Assembly: GCF_022539505.1 (NCBI RefSeq) | Contig: NC_061508.1 | Coordinates: 347,089,484-347,153,483 of the forward strand | Length of the DNA stretch: 64,000 nucleotides | Reading direction: 5' to 3' | Source: Lolium rigidum | Lineage: Eukaryota; Streptophyta; Magnoliopsida; Poales; Poaceae | Shown: piece after piece, positions 46,283 to 58,452 of the stretch | How the letters are laid out: every line of letters starts with the position of its first letter | Position numbering within the stretch: position 1 is the first letter of the stretch | The notes under the pieces: model-generated | Seen by the model: only the letters and a program-made list of their open reading frames with translations | Database searches by the model: none | What the model was told of the DNA's origin: nothing | Translations under genes and position numbers: made by a program

Positions 46283-48015
46283 TGGCTATAAAGAAAGAAC
46301 TTCTTGGGAGATAACCCATGTGTTATATTGCTACAGTACTTTGTTTTATATTTGTATCTTGGAAGTTGTTTACTACTGTAGCAACCTCTCCTTATCTTAT
46401 TTTATTGCATTTTTGTGCCAAGTAAAGTCTTTGATAGAAAGGTTGATACTAGATTTGGATTACTGCGCAGAAACAGATTTCTTTGCTGTCACGAATCTGG
46501 GTCTAATTCTCTGTAGGTAACTCAGAAAATTATGCCAATTTACGTGAGTGATCCTCAGATATGTACGCAACTTTCATTCAATTTGAGCATTTTCATTTGA
46601 GCAAGTCTCGGTGCCCTTTTAAAATTCGTCTTTACTGGACTCGTTCTGTTTTGACAGATTCTGCCTTTTATTTCGCATTGCTTATTTTTGCTATGTGGGA
46701 TGGATTTCTTTGTTCCATTGACTTCCAAGAGCTTTGGGCAATGTCCAGAAGTGTTAAGAATGATTGTGTCACCTCTGAACATGTGAGTTTTTGATTATGC
46801 ACTAACCCTCTAATGAGTTTGTTTTGAGTTTGGTGTGGAGGAAGTTTTCAAGGGTCAAGAGAGGAGGATGATATACTATGATCAAGAAGAGTGAAAGCTC
46901 TAAGCTTGGGGATGCCCCGGTGGTTCACCCCCGCATATTTCAAGAAGACTCAAGCGTCTAAGCTTGGGGATGCCCAAGGCATCCCCTTCTTCATCGACAA
47001 ATTATCGTGTTTCTTCTCTTGAAACTATATTTTTTATTCGGCCACATCTTATGTACTTTACTTGGAGCGTCTGTATGTTTCTTGTTTTTGTTTTTGTTTG
47101 AATAAATGCTTGTGTGGGAGAGAGACACGCTCCGCTGGTTCGTATGAACACATGTGTTCTTAGCTTTTAATTTTCATGGCGAAGGATGAAACCGCTTCGT
47201 TAATTGTTATATGGTTGGAAACGGAAAATGCTACATGTAGTAACCGGTATGATGTCTTGAATAACTTGATACTTGGCAATTGTTGTGCTCATGTTTAAGC
47301 TCTTGCATCATATACTTTGCACCTATTAGTGAAGAAATACATAGAGCTTGTTAAAATTTGGTTTGCATGAGTGGTTTCTCTAGAGTCTAGATATTTTCTA
47401 GTGAGGTGTTTGAACAACAAGGAAGACAATGTATAGTCTTATAATGCTTGTAATATGTGTTTTATGTAAGTTTTGATGTACTAGTTTATGCTTGTGTTTG
47501 CTTCAAACAACCTTGCTAGCCTAAACCTTGTATCGAGAGGGAATACTTCTCATGCATCCAAAATCCTTGAGCCAACCACTATGCCATTTGTGTCCACCAT
47601 ACCTACCTACTACATGGTATTTCTCCGCCATTCCAAAGTAAATTGCTTGAGTGCTACCTTTAAAATTTCCATTCATTCACCTTTGCAATATATAGCTCAT
47701 GGGACAAATAGCTTAAAAACTATTGTGGTATTGAATATGTACTTATGCACTTTATCTCTTATTAAGTTGCTTGTTGTGCGATAACCATGTTTCGGGGACG
47801 CCATCAACTACTCTTTGTTGAATATCATGTGAGTTGCTATGCATGTCCGTCTTGTCTCGAAGTAAGAGAGATCTACCACCTTAATGGTTGGAGCATGCAT
47901 ATTGTTAGAGAAGAACATTGGGCCGCTAACTAAAGCCATGAATCATGGTGGAAGTTTCAGTTTTGGACATATATCCTCAATCTCATATGAGAACACTAAT
48001 CGTTGCCACATGCTT
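46283..48015. other. 3' internal region of the Athila/Sabrina-like element
   Basis: No coding domain. AGCTCTAAGCTTGGGGATGCC occurs at about 46897 and a close copy at about 46956. The rest is AT-rich internal sequence up to the gap. Confidence 0.5.
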
Positions 48016-48115
48016 NNNNNNNNNNNNNNNNNNNNNNNNNNNNNNNNNNNNNNNNNNNNNNNNNNNNNNNNNNNNNNNNNNNNNNNNNNNNNNNNNNNNN
48101 NNNNNNNNNNNNNNN
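48016..48115. other. Assembly gap (100 N)
   Basis: Exactly 100 N, the usual placeholder for a gap of unknown size. It lies inside a retrotransposon. Confidence 0.99.
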
Positions 48116-48303
48116 TCTCTCGCATTTTACTTACTCGTACTTTATTCATCTGTTACATCAAAACCCCCTGAATACTTGTTTGTGAGCATTTACAGTGAAT
48201 CCTTCATCAAACCTGCCTGTCAACACCTTCTGCTCCTCGTTGGGATCGACATTCTTACTTATCGAAGATACTACGATACACCCCCTATACTTGTGGGTCA
48301 TCA

Positions 48304-51300
48304 ACGATCACTTCATGGATATGCGAATATCGTTAGTGCCCCAATAGTTGGAGGATTGGGACGCCTTGCGTCTTCAACCTTCGTACATTCCCATAAAACT
48401 TATGAGTTTATGTAGCCTCACCAAATTATATTTTATCATCTTGCAATAAGGTCTTAGATATCACATATATCTCATACCTTGATTATTTATGAAAACTAAA
48501 TTTTCAGCTCCTTACTTTTCAAACAGATTTGAACTTCAAGTTTCACGGAGACAAGATAACTTTAGGTACTAATTGAAACCATACTTCTTTGAATCAACAA
48601 TGTGAGGTTTAATAAAAGTTTGCAATAGGACTTAATCATTTCTTGATTCTTTAACAATACGGTACCAGTCCGTAAAGTTTATTTTTAGATTTTAACAGTA
48701 TTTCTATCTCAATAACAAGACTAGCGCTTGGTAGAAAACGGATGCCAATACTACAAATTAATTCAAAATACTACTCAGACTATGTTTATGATAATTAGTT
48801 CATGTTTTAATCTAATTACTAATGAACTCCCACTTAATACAACATCCCTCATAGTTGTTAAGTGGTACACGATCCAAATCCACTACACCAAAACCGATCA
48901 TCACGTGAGACGATGTAGATTCAATGGTGAACATCAACATGTTGATCATATCATCCATATGACTCGTGTTCAACCTTTCGGTTTCCTGTGTCCCGAGGCC
49001 ATGTATGTACATGCTAAGCTCGTCAAGCAAACCCAAGTATTCCGCGTGTGCAAACATGGCTTACACCCGTTGTATGTAATCGTTAAGTCTATCACATCCG
49101 ATCATCACGAGATGCTTTGAAAACAACGAACTATATCAACGGTGCATACGAGGGGAGAACACTTTATTATCTTGATATTAATGTGAGGGATCATCTTATA
49201 ATGCTACCGTCGCGTTCTAAGCAAAATAAGATGCATAAAAGATTAACATCACATGCAATTCATATGTGATATGATATGGCCCTTTAGTCTTTGCGCCTTC
49301 GATCTTCATCTCCAAAGCACGGACATGATCTCCATCATCAACGGGCATGATCTCCATCATCGTTGGCGTAGCGTCAAGGTCCATGGCGCCGTCTTCATGG
49401 TTATTCACCTCATGTAGCAACTATTACAACTATTTTGAAATACTACTCAACATGAAATTATAAGACAACCATAAGGCTCCTGCCGGTTGCCACAATACAA
49501 TAATGATCATCTCATACATATTCATCATCACATCATGGCCATATCACATCACCAAACCCTGCAAAAACAAGTTAGACGTCTCTAATTTGGTTTGCATATT
49601 TTACGTGGTTTAGGGTTTTTGAGTAAGATCCAATCTACCTACGAACATGAACCACAACGGTGATACTAGTGTTGTCAATAGAAAGAGTAAATTGAATCTT
49701 CACTATGGTGGGAGAGACAGACACCCGCAAAGCCACTTATGCAATATAAGTTGCATGTCGAACGTGGAGCAAGTCTCATGAACGCGGTCATGTAAAGTTA
49801 GCCCGAGCCGCTTCATCCCACCATGCCACAAAGATGCAAAGTACTCGAACTAAAGACAACAAAGCGTCAACGCCCACAAACAATTGTGTTCTACTCGTGC
49901 AACCAATCTATGCATAGACACGGCTCTGATACCACTGATGGGATTCGTAGCATAGAAAACAAAAAATTTCCTACCGCGAGAACACAATCCAAGCCAAGAT
50001 GCAATCTAGAATATGGTAGCAACGAGGGGATGAACAAGACTAACCCTTGAAGATTTCCAAAGCCTACGAGATTAGATCTCGTTGTTGCAGAAGATGATCA
50101 TTTGCCGCTTTCAAAAGCGCGTAGAAGATCTTGACGGTGCCACAATCGGGCAGCACCTCCGTACTCGGTCACATGTTCGGTGTTGATGACGACGTCCTTC
50201 TCCCCGTTCCAGCGGGCAGCGGAAGTAGTAGATCCTCCTCGGAATCCCGGCAGCACGACGGCGTGGTGGCGGTGGTGGTGGAGAACTCCGGCAGGGCTTC
50301 GCCTATGCGCTGCGGGAGTATTATGTGGAGGATGAGAGGCTAGGGTTTGGGGAGAGGGGGCTATGGGCGCCGGCCTCAAGAGGGCAGGGGTGGTGCGGCC
50401 AAGCCATGGGCAGCCCCCTCCCTCTCCTCCTCATTATATAGGTGGAACCCCAAAGGTTTGCCCAAAGTCTTCGAATAAGACCCCAACAGAAAAACTGCCT
50501 TATGGACGAAACCTAGAGGGACAGGGACTCTCTCCTTCCCCCCTTTACTTGGCCGGCCAAGGAGGTGGAGTCCACCATGGACTCCACCCTCCCACTTGGT
50601 TGGCTGGTTAGGATTTGTGGAGTCCCTCCTTGACTCCTCCTTCCATAGTGATTTATTTCGGATAATTCTAGAAACCACCTTCCATAAATTCACCTGATCA
50701 TTTCCAAACTTGGAAAGTGACTTCCTATATATGAATCTTATTCTCCGGACCATTCCGGAACTCCTCGTGATGTCCTGAATCCAATCCGAGACTCCGAACA
50801 AAACTTCGAACTCCATTCCATATTCCATATCTACTTAAACGACATCAAACCTTAAGTGTGTCACCCTACGGTTCACGAACTATGTAGACATGGTTGAGAC
50901 TTATCTCCGACCAATAACCAATAGCGGGATCTGGAGATCCATAATGGCTCCCACATATTCAACGATGACTTAGTGATCGAATGAACCATTTACATACGAT
51001 ACCAATTCCCTTTGTCACGCGATATTTTACTTGTCCGAGGTTTAATCATCGGTATCTCTATACCTCGTTCAACCTCGTCTCCTGACAAGTACTCTTTACT
51101 CGTACCGTGATATGTCATCTCTTATGAACCATTCATATGCTTGCAAGCTAATTAGACAACATTCCACCGAGAGGGCCCAGAGTATATCTATCCGTCATCG
51201 GGATGGACAAATCCCACTGTTGATCCATATGCCTCAACTCATATTTTCCGGATACTTAATCCCACCTTTATAACCACCCATTTACGTGAGTGGCGTTTGA

Positions 51301-51690
51301 TGTAATCAAAGTACCCTTCCGGTATAAGTGATTTACATGATCTCATGGTCGAAAGGACTAGGTAATTATGTATCAAAAGCTTATAGCAAATAACTTAATG
51401 ACGTGATCTTATGCCACGCTTAATTGGGTGTGTCCATTACATCATTCACATAATGACATAACCTTGTTATTAATAACATCCAATGTTCATGATCATGCAA
51501 CTATGATCATCTATTAATCAACAAGCTAGTTATACAAGAGGCTTACTAGGGACTCCTTGTTGTTCACATAACACACATGTATCAATATTTCGGTTAATAC
51601 AATTATAGCATGGTATGTAAACATTATCATAAACACAAAGATATATAATAATAACCATTTTATTATTGCCTCTTGGGCATATCTCCAACA
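48304..51690 (-). mobile_element. Angela/WIS/BARE-type copia fragment: 5' LTR, PBS, leader
   Basis: On the minus strand: an LTR (51690 to 49936), a PBS TGGTATCAGAGC (49934-49923, initiator tRNA-Met type), then about 1.6 kb of untranslated leader that stops at 48304 against the neighbouring gypsy-like LTR end. No gag or pol is present, so the rest was lost. The LTR start TGTTGGAGATATGCCC is diagnostic for this Triticeae family. Confidence 0.82.
49936..51690 (-). repeat. Angela-type LTR (1755 bp), minus orientation
   Basis: The plus-strand ends are TGATGGGATTCG and ATATCTCCAACA. It contains CATTATATAGGTGG at about 50432-50445 (TATA region on the minus strand) and the near-palindrome GTGGAGTCCACCATGGACTC at about 50565-50584. 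Confidence 0.88.
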
Positions 51691-51747
51691 CTGTACGCAT
51701 CACACCTTCCTCTTGGGGTTCCCAACAGACGTGTGTCAACTACACGC

Positions 51748-53001
51748 CAACATCCATCCCGATGACGAATAGATATACTCTGGACCCTCTCGATGGAATG
51801 CCGTCTAGTTAGCTTGCAAGCATGTGACTAGGTCACAAGAGATGACATACCACGGTACGAGTAAAGAGTACTTGTCGGTAACGAGGTTGAACTAGGTATG
51901 GAGATACCGATGATCGAACCTCGGACAAGTAAAGTATCGCGTGACAAAGGGAATCAGTATTTTATGTAAATGGTTCTTTCGATCACAAAGTCATCGTTGA
52001 ATATGTGGGAACTATTATGGATCTCCGGGTACCGCTATTAGTTATTGATCTGAGAGGAGTCTCGATCATGTCCGCATAGTTCTCGAGCCGTAGGGTGACA
52101 CACTTAAGGTTTGATGTCGTTTTAAGTAGATATGGAATATGGAATGGAGATTTCGAATGTTGTTCAGAGTCTCGGATGGGATCCAGGACATCATGAGGAG
52201 TTCCGGAATGGTCCGGAGAATAACATTCATATATAGGAAGTCACTTTCCAAGTTTGGAAATAATCCGGTGCATTTATGGAAGGCGCTAGATTGTTCTAGA
52301 ACCTTCCGGAAGAAATCACCATGGATGGAATCCACCAACCCTAGCCGGCCAGCCAAAGGGGAAGGTGGAGTCCATGGTGGACTCCACCTCCATGGCCGGC
52401 CATAGGGGAAGGAAAGGGAGCAATCCCACTTCCCCTAGGTTTCACACTTTCACCCATATGGAAGTTTTTGAGTTGGACTCTTATTCGGATTTTGGGCAAA
52501 CCCTTGGGGGTTCCACCTATATAAAGAGAGGGAGAGGGATAGGGCTGGCTACACCTTGGCCGCACCACCAAGGGGCACCCAAGCCCCCCTCTCTCCCAAA
52601 CCCTAGCTACTCCCTCCTCCTTCTTCTCCCGCAGCGCTTACGGCGAAGCCCTGCCGGAGATCTCCACCACCACCGTCACCACGCCGTCGTGCTGGCGGGA
52701 TTCCGATGAGGATATACTACATCCGCTGCCCGCTGGAACGGGGAGAAGGACGTCGTCATCAACACCGTACGTGTGACCGAGTACGGAGGTGCTGCCCGAC
52801 TGTGGCACCGTCAAGATCTTCTACGCGCTTTTGAAAGCGGCAACTGATCGACTACATCAACCACGAGATCTAATCTCGTAGGCTTTGGAATCTTAGAGGG
52901 TTAGTCTCACATACATCTCGTTGCTACCATCTACTAGATTAGATCTTGGCTTGTTATTCGTTCTTGCGGTAGGAATTTTTTTCTATGCTACGAATCCCAA
53001 T
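51748..53001 (+). repeat. 5'-truncated Angela-type LTR, plus orientation
   Basis: Homologous in opposite orientation to the LTR at 49936-51690 from about 51750 (ATCCCGATGACG) to the end CTACGAATCCCAATA. The first ~450 bases of the LTR, including TGTTGGAGATATG, are missing. TATATAAAGAGAGGG at about 52518-52532 is the TATA region. It ends inside the Myb/SANT-like gene fragment. Confidence 0.82.
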
Positions 53002-53886
53002 AGCTTATGACGCTCCACTTGGACCTCCACTTTGTGATATGGTTGTAGACGTGAAGAGTACTCACATGTATGCTAGTGAAGGCAATAACATCATCAGCTA
53101 CCTTTTTCATTTGTGCCTCTTTGAATCCCAGGTTAAAGCAAACACCTGTATTGATGAGCTCAACCAAGCGGTTCAGCACAAACTTGGACATCTTTGGTTA
53201 CCAAACCATGACGGGTTTGTGTGCAAACAAGGATTCATAAGCATTGATAGATGGAGTAGAAAGATCATGTGAGCCCAATGGTATAATCGCCTACATGACA
53301 AGTACCAGGTGAACATGGCTAAGCATTAGCACATGAATGAACTACCACATAAACATCCGTAAGCATTTTCACATCAATGAAGTACCATAAGACCATCCAT
53401 AAGAATTTGCACATCAATGAAGTACCACAAGAACATTGACACCAAAGAAACTAACACATGAACATCCATAAGCATTTGCACATCAATGGACCACCATAAG
53501 CTACAACCACAAAAAAGGAGCCCCCTTACAGTCAGAGGATCCACACGAATCACCGAGGTTGGGGAAGAAGGAGACCCTGGCGCAGAAGTAGGCAACACAA
53601 TCGTTCCCGTGATAGAGTCAGATCCAACCATGACAATCGTGGAAGTGCGAGATGGAGATCCTATCACGGCGACCAACGATGTATGAATGGCATACAATGG
53701 AGCCTCTCAGCCTGTCTACCTACAAGTTCTAACTGATCTAAGGCTAGGGTTTCAGAAGCTTACAACAACCGGAGGGATCGACGTAGAGGAAGAAGACGAC
53801 AAGTTGTGGCTAGTCGCCGCCGCCACAGCCAATGTCGCTGCCGCCAGCCTCGCCGACATTGCGGGTGAGGACGAGCCGACCATGTA
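53002..53886 (-). pseudogene. Myb/SANT-like (PF12776-type) gene fragment
   Basis: On the minus strand about 53191-53002 encodes MSKFVLNRLVELINTGV, then GFKEAQMKKVADDV and VYNHITKWRSKWS. This matches the Myb/SANT-like DNA-binding domain of plant proteins often linked to Harbinger transposons. Upstream are an ORF with MVGSDSITGTIVLPTSAPGS (from 53631) and an Ala-rich start (ATG at 53883). Stops and frame changes separate the parts. The domain is cut by the Angela LTR at 53001. A TATA-like CGTATATAGAGG lies at about 53969-53980. Confidence 0.6.
53318..53500. repeat. Minisatellite, units of about 40-45 bases
   Basis: Imperfect tandem copies of a unit containing CATCCATAAGCATTTGCACA and TCAATGAAGTACCA; about four copies in a row inside the Myb/SANT-like gene fragment. 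Confidence 0.6.
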
Positions 53887-54453
53887 GCTACATCTTGAAG
53901 GGTGGATGAGCTCGAAATGGGGGGGGGGGGGATGGGGGATTTGTAATTGGCGGTGAGAGAGCCACCTCTATATACGATGGCAAAATTTTGAGGGTCGTGC
54001 CTGAATTCATCCCGCCGATTTTTCGCAGTTCCCGCGAGCTCGCGCCATCTCCCCTCGGTGGCTCTGCGGAAATGTGATGTTGTCGCCTTTTGTAGAGACG
54101 AGTGTGACTCGATGGGAACGACCAATTCGAGCGTTCCTCTAGGAGTGCTTTAAGAACCGTGTTGTGCAACAACGCGGGGTAGCCTAGCAAACTAAACAGC
54201 CCAAGAATTACGCTGCCGAGGCCAGTGAAGGAAGTCCAGTATACCAAATGCACCCAATCATGATCTCATCTCACGTTATATATGAGTTCATCTCACAATC
54301 ATGCTTGCACTGATCGACCCACTCCATGATAACTATGTTCTGCAAGACAGTGTCACTATGTCGGCGCCATCGTTTACGGACGACATTCACTCACGCTGGC
54401 TATTCACGAAATCCGAGCTATAACCTATAAGTGTACCCTACAGTTCTCAGCAT

Positions 54454-54630
54454 CAGGGACGGAGCCAGCTTCCCAACTTGAGGGGGGCAAAATTGTGTTG
54501 TAAACTTGATGAGGGGGGCAGAGTTAGCTAAATCATCAAGAAATTATAGCTCTAGTGAGGAGTATTCTTCATAAAATCCCAATCATGGGGGTGGCTAACC
54601 CCCCCTCGTCCCCCCTTATCTCCGTCCCTG
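54454..54630. mobile_element. hAT-type MITE (177 bp)
   Basis: Ends CAGGGACGGAG and CTCCGTCCCTG are inverted repeats, with a perfect 8-bp target duplication CTCAGCAT at 54446-54453 and 54631-54638. It has no coding capacity. It is about 260 bases after the stop of the RNase III-like gene. Confidence 0.92.
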
Positions 54631-54888
54631 CTCAGCATGCCAACTCATGATCTGCTATGTACATAAAACTGTATATTCCCCTAAAATATAAAGCTGTATA
54701 TTGAGATGAATCAGTTAACTTCAAGCTGAACTTGCACCCTTGCTTTCCCCGCCCACAAGGGCATACAAATCGTATGATATTCGCAAGTAAATATTTACAC
54801 TGGAACTTAACAACATACAACGGAAAAATGAACCAAAATACAAACAAACAGGCAAAACTATTTGTTGCACAGATGGTGTCTCGGCATT

Positions 54889-57831
54889 TTACTGGATCTC
54901 TAAAGCTCCAGCAAGATCCAATCTGTCCAAGGGCACATGAACTTCTTCTGTGGCTGATTCAACTGAGCACTGTCCCAGTGTCTCCTTCAATTTGTCCAAA
55001 GCAGCCTTTGCGGCACGGTTCTGAGCTATCTCCTTCTTTTGACCATAAACCGCGCTTCCAACTAGCTCACCGTCGACCAATACATCTACCTTCAAATTCT
55101 TATCCCATCCATCTTTCACGATTTTCAGGCCTCGGCGATTCTTTTGGCAAAACTCTAATAGCTCGCTTACGGGATGCCTGCCTAATGTCTCAAGGCTAAT
55201 AAGTGGATCAGCCAAATTTCGAAAGACCTATCATAAGAGAGAGATGTTATATTCCCAAACTAGAGCGAGGAACACAATGCAAGATTTAACAATTCTGAGA
55301 GGGAGATTTACCCGCCAAACAACTTCTTGATTGAAGTTGGAGTCAAGGTATATGGCGCCAATAAGAGATTCAACTATGTCGGATAGCACTTTTGGAGCAT
55401 CCAATAGCCCATTCGAGTGGTACTGATATTCGCATAATTCTTTTATAAAATCATCAATCTGTAAACAAAAAAGCACAACGGGCATCACATCAATCATATG
55501 TAAACAACTTGTAATCTGTCCACATGTTAATTACTTCAAAAATATCGCTTCTTTGTTCTTCTCGTCATGTGTAACTAACAGTCGTTAGCGACAAACAAAA
55601 AGCACAAGAAAGACAAACAATGAAAATGGTGTGTAACACAATGCCTAAGAAGTGGATGTCGTTACATGTCAAGCACATAGTACCAACTCTAGCGCATAAA
55701 CAACTCGCCTTTGACATAAGATTTTTTTCAATTACCAAGTATCCTGCAAGACATCCCGTCAAAAGATATCGTAGTTTGCTAGGCTAAACCTTGGTCTTTT
55801 CATGCAAACTACATCACTAGTGACAAACATATTGTTAACTAGCTGAAGCAGAAGATAAGAGCATTCATTGGTGCCATTGAAATTACCAACATATGTGTTC
55901 CAACTGCTAAAAGCATCTTTAAACAGAATCTATATTACTAAGGAAGCACATTCCCTATGAGAAGAAATATTAAACTAATTGATCATAAATTTTCTTCTCA
56001 CAGAGGCTAGTGACAAGGTAGAAGTTATGGACAGAATGGGGTGGATTCCAAACGGCGCACTTGTGCTTTCACTGCTCTCCTAAGAACTACAACCATTGTA
56101 TCAGAAACCAAACAATAGCAAACAGAAAAGTTTGAATAACAGTTCCCACCTTACTGCAAAGTGCGAAGTATAGCACTCCAAATGGACAGTTGGTACATCT
56201 AGAACTGTCCATGACAATCGACTCACATGGATGTGATGGAATAAAAATTGGAAAAACAGTGGACAACCTATCCATGGTAAATTAGGTATAAAATATGTAT
56301 TTAAATAATCAATTAATGGAGCAGAAGTAACATCAAATATTTTCTCATGTAGATCAATGGGAAGTAACCGCCACAAAATACCAAACAAGGTGGAGAGTTT
56401 TCTCAACCATTTACCGTTGAATCAAAATGGCTAGTGCTTTAACTACTTTCCAGAAACAACAACCATTTGAAAATATACAAACCAGAAAAAAAATCATCAA
56501 TTTGAGTGTTTTCCCCGCCTTATTTCAAATTACAGCAATCCAAATGGAATGTTGGATAATTTTTGAAATGTATACCCCCAAATTACATGTATGGTGGGGA
56601 ATAGAATTTGGAAAAAAGTTTATCAATCTGGGATACCTTTTAACCACGGACTGGTGCTTTGATGATTTTGGTAAGAATACTAGTGACAATTTGACCAGGA
56701 TACAAGCAAGAGATGACCTAGCTCGGCAGGAGAATAAAAATGAACTGCAAATTTTGACAACACATTGTTGGTTGAGCGCCTGGGAGCAAGGTAAGCCGGA
56801 AGGCACGTCAACTGCAGAGTCTCTATATTCTAGAGGTGCTCATGGCAAATGACTTGTACAGCAGGGAGCAGAAATCGGGAGAAAAGAGGCATCTTTAGGC
56901 CGGGAACCTGTTACTGGGATAACATGCTCTTAAACGTTGGTAGACTAGCTCACTGGCAGGGGATGATATACTACCCTTGAGCGCACCATTTTCAATCTAA
57001 TTATCCACATAAAAAAGGTGTCTACCTTTTAATCTGAGACACAGTGAGGGACCACTGGATGAGAATATACGTGTGCTACTACCTCGTATCCCTAGCACAC
57101 CAATATTACTGAAAAACGAGATTTTGCTGAACCCATCCTTTTCTTTGTACCAAGGCTAGACAATACGCCCAAGAGTGGGGAGACAGAGGAACAGGAGATT
57201 TCATCAAAAGAGAAAGGGGCCCCACTCAGTTAAAAGCCAATCCAATACTACTCCAAACCTGATGTGTCCCTCTCATGAACAGTGGTCACAATGAAGGCCA
57301 AACGTCACTGCGCTCGAAAAAAGCAAGCAGAGCAGCTAGCATTACCAGAACTAGAAAGGGAGCAGGAGCACGGGGAGTGAGAGTGACCTGTCCGTCGAGC
57401 TGCGGCGCCTTGTGGCGGAGGAACCGGTGTATGCCGTGGTCGACGGCGACGCGCGCGAGCTTCTCCTTGTCGACGTTGGCGGCGCGGAGGCGCGTGAGCG
57501 GGCCGGGCGGCAGGTCGCGGTAGGCGAGGAAGACCTCGCGGGACATGAGGCAGGTGAGCACGCCGTCGCCGAGGTACTCGAGGCGCTCGTAGGTGGCGGC
57601 GCCGGGGCGGTACGGGTAGTAGAAGGAGCCGTGCGTGAGCGCCTGCCCCACCAGGGACTTGTCCGCGAACTCGTACCCGAGGAGCGCCTCCACGGCCGCC
57701 ACGTCCGCCGCGCTCATCGGCGGCACGAACCCCGCCGGCGCGTCCTCCCGCGGGTGCGGCTGCTGCTGCTCCCTCCGCGTCGCCTCGTCGTCGGCCGCTG
57801 GCGACGGGGATGGTGGCGGCGTGAACTCCAT
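54889..57831 (-). CDS. RNase III-like protein with dsRNA-binding domain (RTL2/RTL3-like, three exons, 309 aa)
   Basis: Exons are complement(54889..55227), complement(55312..55458) and complement(57388..57831); all junctions are phase 0 with GT-AG ends. Start ATGGAGTTCACG at 57831. The RNase III domain (about residues 43-200) has the signature ERLEYLGDGVL at 82-92 and the second acidic box DIVESLIGAIYLD at 175-187, so the catalytic Glu and Asp are present. The dsRNA-binding domain (about 214-285) has GQKKEIAQNRAAKAALDKL. One RNase III domain plus one dsRBD is the layout of plant RTL proteins, which cut double-stranded or structured RNA. I cannot separate RTL2 from RTL3 type. Intron 1 is 1929 bp. 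No disruption is seen. Confidence 0.88.
55861..56650. repeat. Diverged tandem duplication in intron 1 of the RNase III-like gene
   Basis: The stretch at about 56085-56280 (CAACCATT ... CCTTACTGC ... CCAAATGGACAGTTGG) has a diverged copy at about 56455-56640 (CAACCATT ... CCTTATTTC ... CCAAATGGAATGTTGG), roughly 370 bases apart. Confidence 0.5.
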
Positions 57832-57849
57832 GCCGTGTGTGTGCCCGAT

Positions 57850-58440
57850 CGGACGCCGGCGGGCGGGGGGTGTTATAGGGAGAGACAGAGACCGAGACGG
57901 CCGCGGGTTCTTGGAGGTTCCGGAGGGCGGTCGGAAACGGAAAGAGGCGGAGGAAACGCGCGCGGCACGGCACGGCAGCGAGCTAGCGGAGGCGGAGAGG
58001 ATCTTTGTGCCTTAATTGCTGGCGGGCGGAGTGGGATGGGATGGTTGGACGCTGGGATCGACGGCGGCGACGACTTTGCGAGGCAGCGGCGGTGGCTTGC
58101 CGTGCGGAGAAAACCGGCCGGGCTGGGCTGGACTGCTTTTTTGTTTAATGCTGTGTGTCGGGCTGGATGTGCGTCAGACTCAGAAGGCGTGAGCGCGGCC
58201 TGGTGGGGAAAGGGTCCAAGGATTTTTGTAACGACGATGACGTGCTTGCCCTATGTCTACGTTGGGGTTGGGGGCTCCGGATGGATGAACCAGTCGCTGC
58301 CAACGCATTGCGTCGACGTGGGAATGACTCACTATGTCACGATGTTGGAGTGAGATTTTGCGCCTTGTGCATGTCACGTCTCTAACTTTTCTCGTCGAGG
58401 AAAAGCAAATCCTATGCCTCAGTTTACTAATAAGAATAAA
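57850..58440. other. GC-rich upstream region of the RNase III-like gene
   Basis: CCCTATAACA on the minus strand at about 57875-57884 is the only TATA-like stretch near the start codon. The long plus-strand frames over the first exon are shadows of the GC-rich coding sequence. No other gene was found. Confidence 0.4.
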
Positions 58441-58452
58441 AAAACTTTATTA

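Larger units (their letters stand above)
41875..48303 (+). mobile_element. Athila/Sabrina-like gypsy element, 3' end interrupted by gap
   Basis: A 5' LTR (TGATACGTCTCC..., 41875-43372) is followed by a PBS TGGCGCCGTTGCCGGGGA, gag-like frames and a long low-coding region with GCTCTAAGCTTGGGGATGCC repeats. After the 100-N gap the next ~190 bases (to TGGGTCATCA at 48303) look like an LTR end, but they do not match the end of the 5' LTR seen here. The gap therefore probably hides most of a 3' LTR, or joins two related elements. No RT or integrase was found. Confidence 0.7.

Noticed and set aside
53318..53500. A CRISPR-like array
   Set aside because: The repeats are imperfect tandem copies without unique spacers, in a plant nuclear context; it is a minisatellite.
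57305..58353. A 313-aa plus-strand ORF and a 222-aa minus-strand ORF over RNase III exon 1
   Set aside because: Shadows of the GC-rich coding exon; the minus-strand RNase III frame has the conserved active-site motifs.
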